The notes beneath the pieces were generated by a model, which had not been told where the DNA came from, did not search any database, and saw nothing but the letters and a program-made list of their open reading frames with translations. A stretch of DNA of 64,000 bases, from NCBI RefSeq assembly GCF_039592695.1, contig NZ_JBBUTK010000002.1:124001-188000 (forward strand). The letters are read 5' to 3'. The stretch comes from Flagellimonas_A sp039592695. GTDB lineage: Bacteria > Bacteroidota > Bacteroidia > Flavobacteriales > Flavobacteriaceae. A program made the position numbers and the translations under genes. Below, in pieces: positions 33,273 to 42,118 of this stretch (positions are counted from its first letter, which is position 1; each line of letters opens with the position of its first letter).

Positions 33273-34628
33273 ATGAAAGAATTTTTAAAATATATCTCAC
33301 TGGCAATTTTAGTTGTTTCCTGCTCCGAAGACAACTATAATGCTGATGACAATCAAAACGATGAGCAACAATCCTCTTTTTTGGGTGAGATAGATTGGAT
33401 GACAAGTTTTGGGGGTTCTGGCGAAGATACCGCCCAAAAGATCATCCAAACTTCTGATGGGGGCTATGCCGTGCTCGGTTTTACCAACAGTATTGATGGC
33501 GATGTAACAGACAAAAATTTGGCAGTAAACGACTATTGGTTGCTTCGCTTAAATGCTGATGGCACGCTATTATGGAACAAGACCTATGGAGGCAGTAAAG
33601 ATGACCGGGGCCAATCCTTGGTCGAAACAACAGATGGAGGGTTTGCCCTTGTGGGCTATGCCATGAGCGATGATGGCGATGGCAGCAACAACGAAGGTTT
33701 TCATGACAATTGGATATTGAAATTGGATGCTTTGGGAAACATTGAATGGGAAAAGAGTTTTGGATTTTCGGGCCACGACCATTCCTATGATGTGGTACAG
33801 ACCGCTGATGGTGGTTTTTTCTTTGCGGGGTTTTTAGACGTGACCCAATCGGGTGGAGAGGGAAATTTTGGAAAGGGCGAATACCTCACCCGTCATGGTG
33901 TGGGCGAATTTTGGGGCACCAAGCTGGATGCTGATGGCAATCTGCAATGGCGACGCTACTTTGGGGGCACCAATAATGATCGGGCTTACAGTGTGGTCGC
34001 TGCAGACGATGGCGGTTTTTTGATGGCCGGCGCTTCCGAAAGCGATGACTTTGATATCTCTGATGCCAAGGGCAGCTATGATTTTTGGGTAGTTAAGGTG
34101 GATAAAAACGGCAGCATGCTCTGGGAAAAATCCTTTGGGGGCACGGGCATTGACATTTCACGTGACATTACCAAAACGTTGGATGGAGGATACATTTTGA
34201 CGGGAAGCACCTTCAGCACTGACGTAGATATATCAAAAAACAATGGGGAAGCCGATATTTGGCTGGTCAAAATAGACGATAATGGCAATATGGTGTGGGA
34301 AAAAACCCTTGGGGGTACTGATTTTGATGCCGCTGAAAGTATCAGCCCAACACAAGATGGCGGATTCGTCATTGCCGGAAACTCCAAAAGTATTGATAGC
34401 GATGCCGAAGAGAACCAAGGTGAAAATGATATGTGGCTGATTAAGGTTAATAGTGACGGCACTCTTGTCTGGCAAAAAACGTTTGGGGGTTCAGGCTTGG
34501 ATTATGGCTTTGATGCCATTGAAAATCAAGATGGCAGTTTGGTTTTGGTGGGCGAAATGGCCAGCACCGATGCATCAGGCCTTCAAAATGGGGGAAGTTC
34601 CGATGCCGTGATTATAAAAATCAAATGA
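33273..34628 (+). CDS. Lipoprotein with seven repeat units, probable beta-propeller
   Basis: This 451-residue lipoprotein has signal peptide MKEFLKYISLAILVVSC (lipobox Cys17) and an acidic linker. The rest is seven repeats of about 55 residues with the pattern W-x-K-x-FGG-x3-D-x3-DI-x-T-DGG-x4-G-x-S-x-S-x-D-DIS-x8-D-W-x-x-K-D-x-G. Copies start near WMTSFGGSG, WNKTYGGSK, WEKSFGFSG, WRRYFGGTN, WEKSFGGTG, WEKTLGGTD and WQKTFGGSG. Seven units suit a seven-bladed propeller. No catalytic motif. It follows the choice-of-anchor gene in the same orientation and shares a terminator with the convergent DUF302 gene. Confidence 0.8.
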   Translation: MKEFLKYISLAILVVSCSEDNYNADDNQNDEQQSSFLGEIDWMTSFGGSGEDTAQKIIQTSDGGYAVLGFTNSIDGDVTDKNLAVNDYWLLRLNADGTLLWNKTYGGSKDDRGQSLVETTDGGFALVGYAMSDDGDGSNNEGFHDNWILKLDALGNIEWEKSFGFSGHDHSYDVVQTADGGFFFAGFLDVTQSGGEGNFGKGEYLTRHGVGEFWGTKLDADGNLQWRRYFGGTNNDRAYSVVAADDGGFLMAGASESDDFDISDAKGSYDFWVVKVDKNGSMLWEKSFGGTGIDISRDITKTLDGGYILTGSTFSTDVDISKNNGEADIWLVKIDDNGNMVWEKTLGGTDFDAAESISPTQDGGFVIAGNSKSIDSDAEENQGENDMWLIKVNSDGTLVWQKTFGGSGLDYGFDAIENQDGSLVLVGEMASTDASGLQNGGSSDAVIIKIK

Positions 34629-34631
34629 AAT

Positions 34632-34671
34632 AAAGCGGCCAGTCCATGAATCAAGTCAAACTGACCGCTTT
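34632..34671. terminator. Bidirectional terminator candidate
   Basis: AAAGCGGCCAGT (34632-34643) pairs with ACTGACCGCTTT (34660-34671) at 11 of 12 positions around a 16-nt loop, between convergent genes. The T-run is short, so strength is uncertain. Confidence 0.6.
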
Positions 34672-34677
34672 CTAACA

Positions 34678-35589
34678 TCATTCAGAGCTGGCAGCATTGG
34701 TTGCCAAATTGTTCAGTGCCCCCGCTATCGTAGTCAGTATGTCATTTTGATTGGTAATGCCATGCCTTTCGGCTACATATTCAGGGTCGTTGTACGTAAC
34801 AAAGACCTGACTTTCAGCGTTTTCCCAAACCAACATTTTTTGGGGCAGGTCAATGGCCATTGTTTCCGATTCTTGCATTAAAGGAGTGCCCAAATTCGGA
34901 TTTCCAAAGACCAACAACCTTGTGGGCCTCAGTTCTAAACCGACCCTTGCGGCATTTGCCTGGTGATCAAGTTCGATTACCAATCGTAGATTCTCATTCT
35001 TCTCGATAGAAGAACGTAATTTATCATAGGTGGTCTGAAAATCATTGGCGCTTTCAATGGTGACAATACCTTCCCCAGATTGCACTTCAGAGGCATTTTC
35101 TTCTACGGGGGCGCCTGATGCATTTGAGGCAATATTGTTCAATGCCATGGCGATTCGATCTAAAGTGGCTACACCCCCAAGGCTATGCCGATTGCTCAAA
35201 TAGGTAACACTGTTATAGGTGATAAAGGTTTTTCCATGTTTTTCGAATACCATCATTTTCTGGGGCAGATCGATTCCTGCCAATTGATTCGCCTGCATCA
35301 GGGGCGTACCCAAATTAGGATTTCCAAAAAGGACCAAACGTGTTTTGCGAAGGTCAAAGTCCACCGACGCTGCGTTCGCTGTATGGTCTACTTGGGCCAC
35401 GATGCCGATGTTGGGGTTGTTTTCCAAAGTACTGACGATATTGTTGTAGGTATTGTCAAAATCAACGGTGCTTTTAGAATATTGGAGTCCGTCAGCGTCT
35501 GGTGTGAATCGAAAGTCTCCGGTAAATTTGTCGCAACCAACAGAAAGGCTAAAAATCAGAAAGGCCAAGAAAAATACAAAGTGTCTCAT
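34678..35589 (-). CDS. Lipoprotein with two tandem DUF302 domains
   Basis: This 303-residue lipoprotein has signal peptide MRHFVFFLAFLIFSLSVGC (lipobox Cys19). Two DUF302 domains follow (about 28-160 and 175-295), each with the signature FGNPNLGTPLMQ and a DLPQKMxVxE strand. The two copies are about half identical by eye, pointing to internal duplication. DUF302 proteins are dimers of unknown function. The ATG at 35589 starts the signal peptide; an upstream frame extends 22 codons. Divergent from the suf operon, 205 nt away. Confidence 0.88.
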   Translation of the reverse strand: MRHFVFFLAFLIFSLSVGCDKFTGDFRFTPDADGLQYSKSTVDFDNTYNNIVSTLENNPNIGIVAQVDHTANAASVDFDLRKTRLVLFGNPNLGTPLMQANQLAGIDLPQKMMVFEKHGKTFITYNSVTYLSNRHSLGGVATLDRIAMALNNIASNASGAPVEENASEVQSGEGIVTIESANDFQTTYDKLRSSIEKNENLRLVIELDHQANAARVGLELRPTRLLVFGNPNLGTPLMQESETMAIDLPQKMLVWENAESQVFVTYNDPEYVAERHGITNQNDILTTIAGALNNLATNAASSE

Positions 35590-35757
35590 GATGATTTGTT
35601 TTAATGGGTGAGTGTCGACAAAGAATGCCGACAGAATATTTACGTTGAATTTCAATGGTATGGATCATTGTTTTTGTAGCTGTTTTCTATAACAAAAGAT
35701 TATGCCACAATGCGTTATTATAATGTTAGCAAACATGGTAAAACCCTGTCAATACCA

Positions 35758-35765
35758 TATATTTG
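35758..35765 (+). promoter_or_regulatory. Probable -7 promoter element of the suf operon
   Basis: TATATTTG matches TAnnTTTG exactly, 29 nt before the first suf ATG. A good -33 TTG is not visible, which may fit control by an activator or a different factor. I see no clear Fe-responsive operator. Confidence 0.5.
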
Positions 35766-35794
35766 TAAACTATTTAGAATAAATCTTAGTAAGA

Positions 35795-36124
35795 ATGATT
35801 AAAGTATCTGATACGGCAAAACAAAAGGTAGTGGCCTTGATGACCGAAGAGGGTTTTGATGCGACCAAAGATTACGTGCGTGTCGGGGTCAAAAGTGGTG
35901 GGTGCAGCGGTTTATCTTACGAATTGAATTTTGATGATACTGCAGAAGATGCCGACAAGGTTTTTGAGGATAACGCAGTGCGCATCATCGTTGACAAAAA
36001 AAGCTTTTTGTACCTCGTGGGCACAACCTTGGAATATTCTGGAGGATTGAACGGCAAAGGTTTTGTGTTCAACAATCCCAATGCACAGCGTACCTGTGGA
36101 TGCGGTGAGAGTTTCTCGCTATGA
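35795..36124 (+). CDS. sufA: A-type iron-sulfur carrier SufA/IscA
   Basis: This 109-residue carrier accepts Fe-S clusters from the SufBCD scaffold and delivers them to target enzymes. The three ligand cysteines of A-type proteins are present: Cys37 in KSGGCSGLSY, and Cys101 and Cys103 in TCGCGESFSL at the end. It is the first gene of a seven-gene suf cluster; sufB follows after 74 nt. The SufA/IscA subtype cannot be separated by sequence alone, but context makes SufA likely. Confidence 0.93.
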   Translation: MIKVSDTAKQKVVALMTEEGFDATKDYVRVGVKSGGCSGLSYELNFDDTAEDADKVFEDNAVRIIVDKKSFLYLVGTTLEYSGGLNGKGFVFNNPNAQRTCGCGESFSL

Positions 36125-36198
36125 TTTGGAATTTGAAAACAAAGCATAAAGCAAAGTATTTTCAAATTGCCTCATTTTCAAATTAAGACATTGAACAA

Positions 36199-37644
36199 AT
36201 GGCATATACCGAAGAAGAATTAAAAAAAGAACTCGAGACCAAAGAGTACGAGTACGGCTTCTACACCGATATTGAATCTGACACCTTTCCGAATGGGTTG
36301 GATGAAGCGATTGTCACGGCCATTTCGAAGAAAAAGGAAGAGCCAGAGTGGATGACCGAATGGCGGTTGGAGGCTTTTCGTATCTGGAAAGAGATGGAAG
36401 AGCCTGAATGGGCGAACGTCACCTACAAAAAACCTGATTTTCAGGCAATTTCCTACTATTCGGCACCGAACAAAAAACCGAAGTACAACAGTTTGGACGA
36501 GGTAGATCCAGAATTGTTGGAAACTTTCAAAAAACTGGGAATTTCAGTTGATGAACAGAAAAAACTGGCGGGGGTGGCTGTCGATATTGTGATGGATTCT
36601 GTTTCCGTGGCCACGACCTTCAAGAAAACCTTGGCAGAGAAGGGCATCATATTCTGTTCCATTTCAGAGGCCATTCAAGAGCATCCTGAGTTGGTAAAGA
36701 AATACATTGGCACCGTCGTGCCGCAAAAAGACAATTTTTATGCAGCGCTCAATTCGGCGGTGTTCTCTGACGGCAGTTTCTGCTACATTCCGAAAGGGGT
36801 ACGTTGCCCTATGGAACTTTCGACCTACTTCCGGATCAACCAAGCGGGCACAGGCCAATTTGAAAGAACCTTGGTCATCGCCGATGAGGGTAGTTATGTG
36901 AGTTATTTGGAAGGCTGTACCGCACCGTCGCGTGATGAAAATCAATTGCACGCTGCAGTGGTCGAACTCATTGCGTTAGATGATGCCGAGATAAAATATT
37001 CCACGGTACAAAATTGGTTTCCCGGCGATAAGGAAGGCAAAGGTGGAGTCTTCAACTTTGTGACCAAGCGCGGGATTTGCGAAAAAAATGCCAAAATCTC
37101 TTGGACACAGGTGGAAACCGGGTCAGCCGTCACTTGGAAATACCCTTCCTGTGTTTTGAAAGGAGACAATTCCATTGGAGAGTTTTACTCCATCGCCGTC
37201 ACCAACAACTATCAACAGGCCGATACGGGTACCAAGATGATACACTTGGGCAAGAACACAAAGAGTACCATCATTTCGAAAGGCATATCCGCAGGGCAAT
37301 CGCAGAACAGCTATCGTGGCTTGGTTCAGGTGAACAGCAGGGCCGAGAATGCCCGAAATTTTTCACAGTGCGATTCACTGTTGATGGGCAACAGATGCGG
37401 GGCACACACTTTTCCGTACATCGAGGCAAAGAACAAAACCGCGCAGATTGAGCATGAGGCGACCACCAGCAAGATTGGCGAAGACCAAATCTTCTACTGC
37501 AACCAAAGGGGAATCGATACCGAAAAGGCCATTGCGCTCATCGTCAATGGGTTCAGTAAAGAAGTATTGAACAAACTGCCCATGGAGTTTGCGGTGGAAG
37601 CCCAAAAATTGTTGGAAATCAGCCTTGAAGGCTCAGTAGGATAG
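36199..37644 (+). CDS. sufB: Fe-S cluster assembly scaffold SufB
   Basis: SufB forms the SufBC2D scaffold on which Fe-S clusters are built with sulfur from SufS/SufE. It has 481 residues. Family signatures include the N-terminal FPNGLDEAIVTAIS helix region, KGVRCPMELSTYFRIN, GSYVSYLEGCTAPSRDENQLHAAVVELIALDDAEIKYSTVQNW, and the C-terminal SQCDSLLMGNRCGAHTFPYIE core with Cys. The second gene of the operon; a GTCACCCTGAGC-type motif lies in the gap to sufC. Confidence 0.97.
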   Translation: MAYTEEELKKELETKEYEYGFYTDIESDTFPNGLDEAIVTAISKKKEEPEWMTEWRLEAFRIWKEMEEPEWANVTYKKPDFQAISYYSAPNKKPKYNSLDEVDPELLETFKKLGISVDEQKKLAGVAVDIVMDSVSVATTFKKTLAEKGIIFCSISEAIQEHPELVKKYIGTVVPQKDNFYAALNSAVFSDGSFCYIPKGVRCPMELSTYFRINQAGTGQFERTLVIADEGSYVSYLEGCTAPSRDENQLHAAVVELIALDDAEIKYSTVQNWFPGDKEGKGGVFNFVTKRGICEKNAKISWTQVETGSAVTWKYPSCVLKGDNSIGEFYSIAVTNNYQQADTGTKMIHLGKNTKSTIISKGISAGQSQNSYRGLVQVNSRAENARNFSQCDSLLMGNRCGAHTFPYIEAKNKTAQIEHEATTSKIGEDQIFYCNQRGIDTEKAIALIVNGFSKEVLNKLPMEFAVEAQKLLEISLEGSVG

Positions 37645-37661
37645 TAGATAAATATTAAAAT

Positions 37662-37690
37662 GTCACCCTGAGCGCAGTCAAAGGGTCAGG
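37662..37690 (+). repeat. GTCACCCTGAGC-type scattered motif
   Basis: GTCACCCTGAGCGCAGTCAA followed by AGGGTCAGG, the best-formed copy of the motif, in the sufB-sufC gap. It could fold into a small hairpin (CCCTGA/TCAGGG-like) within the operon mRNA. Confidence 0.5.
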
Positions 37691-37719
37691 GGTAATCATC
37701 CCAAACAAAAAATAATAGA

Positions 37720-38472
37720 ATGCTAAAAATCAAAGATTTACACGCCAGTGTAGAAGACAAAAAAATATTAAAGGGTATCGACCTTGAGGTGAATGCCGGA
37801 GAGGTGCACGCCATCATGGGCCCCAATGGTTCGGGCAAGAGTACCTTGGCCGAAGTAATTGCGGGCAAAGAAGAATTCGAAATCAAAAAAGGTTCCATTG
37901 AACTCGATGGCGAAGATTTGGAAGAACTTTCCCCCGAAGAACGTGCCCACAAGGGAATTTTCCTGTCGTTTCAATATCCTGTGGAAATCCCGGGTGTGTC
38001 GGTGACCAATTTCATGAAGACGGCCATCAATGAATCACGAAAGGCCAGGGGAATGGAAGACATGCCCGCTAACCAGATGTTGAAGCTCATCCGTGAGAAA
38101 TCTGAAATGCTCGATATCGATAGAAAGTTTCTTTCGCGCTCGTTGAACGAAGGCTTTTCCGGGGGTGAGAAAAAACGGAACGAAATCTTTCAACTGGCCA
38201 TGATGGAACCCAAACTGGCCATTTTGGATGAGACCGATTCAGGATTGGACATTGATGCGCTGCGTATCGTTGCCAATGGGGTGAACAAGCTGCGCGGAAA
38301 AGAAAATGCCATCATCGTCATCACGCACTACCAACGATTGTTGGAGTACATCGTGCCCGATTTTGTACATGTGCTGCATGACGGAAAGATTGTAAAATCC
38401 GGAAGCAAAGAATTGGCCCTCGAGCTTGAGGAAAAAGGATACGATTGGATCAAGCAGGAAACAGTTGTTTAA
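37720..38472 (+). CDS. sufC: Fe-S cluster assembly ATPase SufC
   Basis: SufC is the ABC-type ATPase of the SufBCD scaffold; ATP hydrolysis drives conformational change. It has 250 residues. Walker A is GPNGSGKST (about 35-43), the Q-loop is in FLSFQYPVEIPG, the signature is LNEGFSGGEKKRNE, Walker B is LAILDETDSGLD, and the H-loop is ITHYQRLL. No TM region, as expected for the cytosolic SUF complex. Confidence 0.98.
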   Translation: MLKIKDLHASVEDKKILKGIDLEVNAGEVHAIMGPNGSGKSTLAEVIAGKEEFEIKKGSIELDGEDLEELSPEERAHKGIFLSFQYPVEIPGVSVTNFMKTAINESRKARGMEDMPANQMLKLIREKSEMLDIDRKFLSRSLNEGFSGGEKKRNEIFQLAMMEPKLAILDETDSGLDIDALRIVANGVNKLRGKENAIIVITHYQRLLEYIVPDFVHVLHDGKIVKSGSKELALELEEKGYDWIKQETVV

Positions 38473-38543
38473 TTGAGTGAACAGTAATCAGTCAGCAGAA
38501 GAAGATACTGCTTACTGAGCACTGTGAACTGTTTACTAAAAAC

Positions 38544-39860
38544 ATGGATTTAAAAGACAAACTCATATCATCATTCATGGCATTTGAGAACAATGTCGAT
38601 ATCGACCATCCGGTGCACGATATTCGCTCTGAGGCCATCAAGAATTTTGAGGAAAAAGGCTTTCCCTCCAAAAAACAAGAGGCGTGGAAGTATACCTCAT
38701 TGAACAGTTTGCAAAAAATTGATTTCAGTGTCTTTCCGAAAGAGGAAAACACATTGGAATATAAGGATGTCAAAAAATATTTCCTTCATGAAATCGATAC
38801 CTATAAAATTGTTTTCATTGACGGAATCTATAGCTCCTACCTTTCTGAGACCACCCACGATGGTGTCGACGTATGCTTGATGAGCTCGGCATTGACAAAA
38901 CCAGAGTACAAGCAGATTATAGACGTTTATTTCAATAAAGTGGCCTCAAAAGAGGAATCGTTAACGACATTGAACACGGCTTTTGCCAAAGAGGGGGCAT
39001 ATATCTACATTCCAAAAAACAAAGCACCGAGAAAACCCATTCAGATTTTGCATTTGGCAACGGGCAATGAGGCCTCATTGATGTTGCAGCCCCGTAATTT
39101 GGTCATCGCTGAAGAAAATGCAGAACTACAGGTCATTGAACGGCACCAGAGCTTGACGGGCAATGAGGTGTTCACGAATTCGGTCACTGAGATTTTTGCT
39201 GAAAAGTATGCGAGGGTCGATTATTACAAAGTACAGAACGATGCGAAAACGGCTTCGTTGATTGACAACACCTACATTGACCAAAAAGACCATAGCCATG
39301 TGAGCGTGCACACCTTTTCATTTGGGGGCAAAATGACCCGCAATAACCTTAACTACTATCAGAACGGCGAACGCATTGATTCTACTTTGAAAGGGGTGAC
39401 CATTTTAGGCGAAAAGCAACATGTTGACCATCATACCCTGGTGCACCATGCACAGCCCAACTGCGAAAGCCATCAAGATTACAAGGGCATTTTCGGTGAA
39501 AGATCTACTGGGGTCTTTAATGGAAAAATCATTGTCGATAAGATTGCGCAAAAAACGAATGCCTTTCAGCAGAACAACAACATTCTGATCAGCGACAAGG
39601 CAACGGTGAACACCAAACCGCAGCTCGAAATTTTTGCGGATGATGTAAAATGCTCCCACGGGTGTACCATCGGCCAATTGGATGAAGACGCCTTGTTCTA
39701 TCTACAGTCACGGGGCATTCCGAAAAAAGAGGCGACCGCTCTGTTGATGTACGCCTTTGCCAACAATGTGTTGCAGAGTGTCCGCATTCCTGAACTGAAA
39801 ACGCGCATCAATAAGATCATCGCCAACAAGCTCGGGGTTCGGGTGGGGTTTGAACTGTAA
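38544..39860 (+). CDS. sufD: Fe-S cluster assembly protein SufD
   Basis: SufD pairs with SufB in the scaffold and helps in iron acquisition and cluster formation. It has 438 residues, with the SufBD core from about 180 on (QVIERHQSLTGNEVFTNSV, HTFSFGGKMTRNNLNYYQNG, VDHHTLVHHAQPNCESHQDYKG, KCSHGCTIGQLDEDALFYLQSRGI). The histidine and cysteine near the end correspond to the cluster-interface residues of SufD. A long antisense frame covers its 3' end and the start of sufS; I regard it as a shadow. Confidence 0.96.
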   Translation: MDLKDKLISSFMAFENNVDIDHPVHDIRSEAIKNFEEKGFPSKKQEAWKYTSLNSLQKIDFSVFPKEENTLEYKDVKKYFLHEIDTYKIVFIDGIYSSYLSETTHDGVDVCLMSSALTKPEYKQIIDVYFNKVASKEESLTTLNTAFAKEGAYIYIPKNKAPRKPIQILHLATGNEASLMLQPRNLVIAEENAELQVIERHQSLTGNEVFTNSVTEIFAEKYARVDYYKVQNDAKTASLIDNTYIDQKDHSHVSVHTFSFGGKMTRNNLNYYQNGERIDSTLKGVTILGEKQHVDHHTLVHHAQPNCESHQDYKGIFGERSTGVFNGKIIVDKIAQKTNAFQQNNNILISDKATVNTKPQLEIFADDVKCSHGCTIGQLDEDALFYLQSRGIPKKEATALLMYAFANNVLQSVRIPELKTRINKIIANKLGVRVGFEL

Positions 39861-39892
39861 TCTATTATTTCTGAAAACACAGCAACTAACTG

Positions 39893-41119
39893 ATGCAAAA
39901 AATTGCATTTGATATCGAGTCCATTCGAAAAAGCTTTCCCATCCTGAATCGGGAGGTCAACGGTAAACCTTTGGTCTATTTTGACAATGCGGCCACGTCG
40001 CAGACCCCGCAGCAGGTCATCGATGTCATTGTGGATTATTACCAAAGATACAATGCGAACATTCACCGTGGCGTGCATACCCTTTCGCAAGAAGCTACGG
40101 ATGCGTATGAACAGGCGCGTATCAAAATCCAAAAACATTTCAATATTGCGAAGTCCCACGAGGTGATTTTTACTTCGGGCACTACACACAGCATCAATTT
40201 GGTGGCGAATGGGTTTACATCTTTCCTGAAAAAAGGAGATGAAATTTTGGTCTCCGCCATGGAACATCATTCGAATATCGTGCCGTGGCAAATGCTCTGT
40301 GAGCGAACGGGAGCGGTTTTGAAAGTGATTCCCATGAATTTGGAGGGCGAATTGGTCATGGATAAATACCATCGCCTGCTTTCCGATAAAACGAAACTGG
40401 TGTTCTGCAACCATATCTCCAATGCTTTGGGCACCATAAATCCCATCAAAGAAATCATCGATGCGGCCCACGATGTGGGTGCAGCCGTGTTGGTCGATGG
40501 GGCACAAGCAGCACCGCACATCAAAGCCGATATGCAAGCCCTAAACGTGGATTTCTACACGGTCTCTGCCCACAAAATGTGTGGTCCGACTGGCGTGGGC
40601 ATCCTTTATGGAAAAGAAGCATGGCTCAAAAAACTACCGCCCTATCAAGGCGGTGGCGAGATGATTGCCGAAGTCACCTTTGAAAAAACGACCTATGCCG
40701 ACCTGCCCCACAAGTTTGAAGCGGGTACGCCCAATGTTTGCGGTGGCATTGCCTTTGGTGCAGCCATTGATTACATGAACAGTATCGGTTTCGAAGAAAT
40801 TGCGGCTTATGAGCATGAACTTCTTAAGTATGCGACAGAACAACTCTTGCAAATCGAAGGACTTAAAATCTATGGAACGGCCAAAGAGAAAACCTCGGTG
40901 ATTTCCTTCAATATTGAGGGCATCCATCCGTATGATATTGGTAGTATTCTCGACAAGCTCGGCATTGCGGTACGAACGGGCCATCACTGCGCACAGCCGA
41001 TAATGGATTTTTATAAAATTCCGGGCACGGTACGTGCCAGTCTCAGTTTCTACAATACCAAGGAAGAAGTTGATACTTTGGTAGCTGGAGTAAGAAAAGC
41101 AAGGCAGATGTTGCTTTGA
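39893..41119 (+). CDS. sufS: Cysteine desulfurase SufS
   Basis: SufS removes sulfur from cysteine as a protein persulfide, with PLP, for cluster assembly. The 408 residues contain the PLP lysine Lys228 in SAHKMCGPTG, the active Cys366 in GHHCAQPIMDFY, and the class V aminotransferase core (YFDNAATSQTPQQV at the start; HHSNIVPWQ; VLVDGAQAAPH). The short loop around the active Cys is typical of the SufS group, which needs SufE; sufE is the next gene, 73 nt downstream. Confidence 0.97.
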   Translation: MQKIAFDIESIRKSFPILNREVNGKPLVYFDNAATSQTPQQVIDVIVDYYQRYNANIHRGVHTLSQEATDAYEQARIKIQKHFNIAKSHEVIFTSGTTHSINLVANGFTSFLKKGDEILVSAMEHHSNIVPWQMLCERTGAVLKVIPMNLEGELVMDKYHRLLSDKTKLVFCNHISNALGTINPIKEIIDAAHDVGAAVLVDGAQAAPHIKADMQALNVDFYTVSAHKMCGPTGVGILYGKEAWLKKLPPYQGGGEMIAEVTFEKTTYADLPHKFEAGTPNVCGGIAFGAAIDYMNSIGFEEIAAYEHELLKYATEQLLQIEGLKIYGTAKEKTSVISFNIEGIHPYDIGSILDKLGIAVRTGHHCAQPIMDFYKIPGTVRASLSFYNTKEEVDTLVAGVRKARQMLL

Positions 41120-41192
41120 CCCCATTGGTTATCTTTTTCCCAATCTTTTGATTGACAGATTTCTGAATTGTATTTTTGCATAAAATTAGCGT

Positions 41193-41615
41193 ATGACCAT
41201 AGCCGAAATCCAAGAAGAAATAGTTGACGAATTTTCAATGTTTGATGATTGGATGCAGCGTTACGAGTACATGATTGAATTGGGCAAATCATTGCCCTTG
41301 ATCGACGATAAGTACAAGACAGAAGACAACATCATCAAAGGCTGTCAGAGCAAGGTTTGGGTACATGCTGAACTGAAAGAAGACAGACTGGTCTTTACGG
41401 CAGATAGCGATGCCATCATTACGAAAGGAATCATCGCCATTTTGATACGGGCGTTCAGCAACCAAAAACCGCAAGACATTATTGATGCCGATACCGAGTT
41501 CATCGATAAAATCGGCTTGAAAGAACATTTGTCACCGACAAGGGCCAACGGTTTGGTGAGTATGATCAAGCAACTGAAGTTGTATGCAGTGGCGTACCAA
41601 ACACAACTAAATTAG
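41193..41615 (+). CDS. sufE: Sulfur acceptor SufE
   Basis: SufE accepts the persulfide sulfur from SufS and passes it to SufB. It has 140 residues, with the acceptor Cys51 in KGCQSKVWVHAE, and the family start TIAEIQEEIVDEFSMFDDWMQRYEYMIELG. The next gene follows after 89 nt that contain a palindromic hairpin element. Confidence 0.96.
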   Translation: MTIAEIQEEIVDEFSMFDDWMQRYEYMIELGKSLPLIDDKYKTEDNIIKGCQSKVWVHAELKEDRLVFTADSDAIITKGIIAILIRAFSNQKPQDIIDADTEFIDKIGLKEHLSPTRANGLVSMIKQLKLYAVAYQTQLN

Positions 41616-41700
41616 TTTATGAGTTTAGTACGCCACGGCGTACAGTTTAAAAGTTTAACAGAAACTTCTAAACCCATAAACTCTTAAACCCATAAACTTA
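41614..41700 (+). repeat. Hairpin-forming inverted repeat in the sufE-sufT gap
   Basis: Outer arms AGTTTATGAGTTTAG (41614-41628) and CTAAACCCATAAACT (41668-41682) pair with one mismatch. Inside lies GTACGCC-AC-GGCGTAC (41628-41643), a perfect 7-bp palindrome. A second partial arm, CTTAAACCCATAAACTTA, follows. It begins just inside the sufE stop region. It could act as an RNA processing site or partial terminator, or be a small mobile repeat. Confidence 0.5.
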
Positions 41701-41704
41701 AAAA

Positions 41705-42037
41705 ATGAGCGAAGAAGCAATAGCACCAAACTCAGCAGAGTTGGGCGATAAAATAGTACGGGTTCTGAAAACGATTTATGACCCTGAAATTCCCGTTGAT
41801 ATTTATGAACTGGGGCTGATTTATGATGTGCTGGTCAACGAAGATGATGAGGTCAAGATTTTAATGACGTTGACCTCACCCAACTGTCCGGTTGCAGAGA
41901 CACTCCCGGTTGAAGTTGAAGAAAAGGTGAAGTCACTTGATGCCATCAAGGATGCCGAGGTTGAAATCACTTTTGACCCGCCATGGACTCAAGATTTGAT
42001 GAGTGAAGAGGCCAAATTGGAACTCGGACTTCTATAA
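41705..42037 (+). CDS. sufT: SUF-associated DUF59 (SufT-like) protein
   Basis: This 110-residue protein has a DUF59/MIP18-like domain (about 18-100) with IYDPEIPVDIYELGLIYDV and the conserved LTSPNCPVAETLP, whose Cys is thought to matter for Fe-S maturation. SufT-type proteins support Fe-S enzyme assembly under high demand. It is the last gene of the suf cluster. The symbol is used by family and position. Confidence 0.85.
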   Translation: MSEEAIAPNSAELGDKIVRVLKTIYDPEIPVDIYELGLIYDVLVNEDDEVKILMTLTSPNCPVAETLPVEVEEKVKSLDAIKDAEVEITFDPPWTQDLMSEEAKLELGLL

Positions 42038-42049
42038 TTATAATTAAAG

Positions 42050-42118
42050 AATTGTCCCCTTCTTGCATCCGACGAGCGTATGCGAGAGGAATACACAAAT
42101 TTAGGGGTGTTTTCCATG
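42050..42118 (+). repeat. Interspersed intergenic repeat, copy C
   Basis: A 69-nt element beginning AATTGTCCCCTTCTTGC with TCCGACGAGCG, AGGAATACA and TTTAGGGGTGTTTT, aligning to 19820-19888. It ends at the ATG of the DUF2480 gene (42116), so this gene's leader and ribosome-binding region are made of repeat DNA. Confidence 0.65.

Noticed and set aside
39698..40537. Long antisense ORF (279 codons) over sufD and sufS
   Set aside because: It lies opposite two intact, highly conserved genes and its predicted product has no signature; codon composition of GC-moderate genes on one strand often leaves such frames open.
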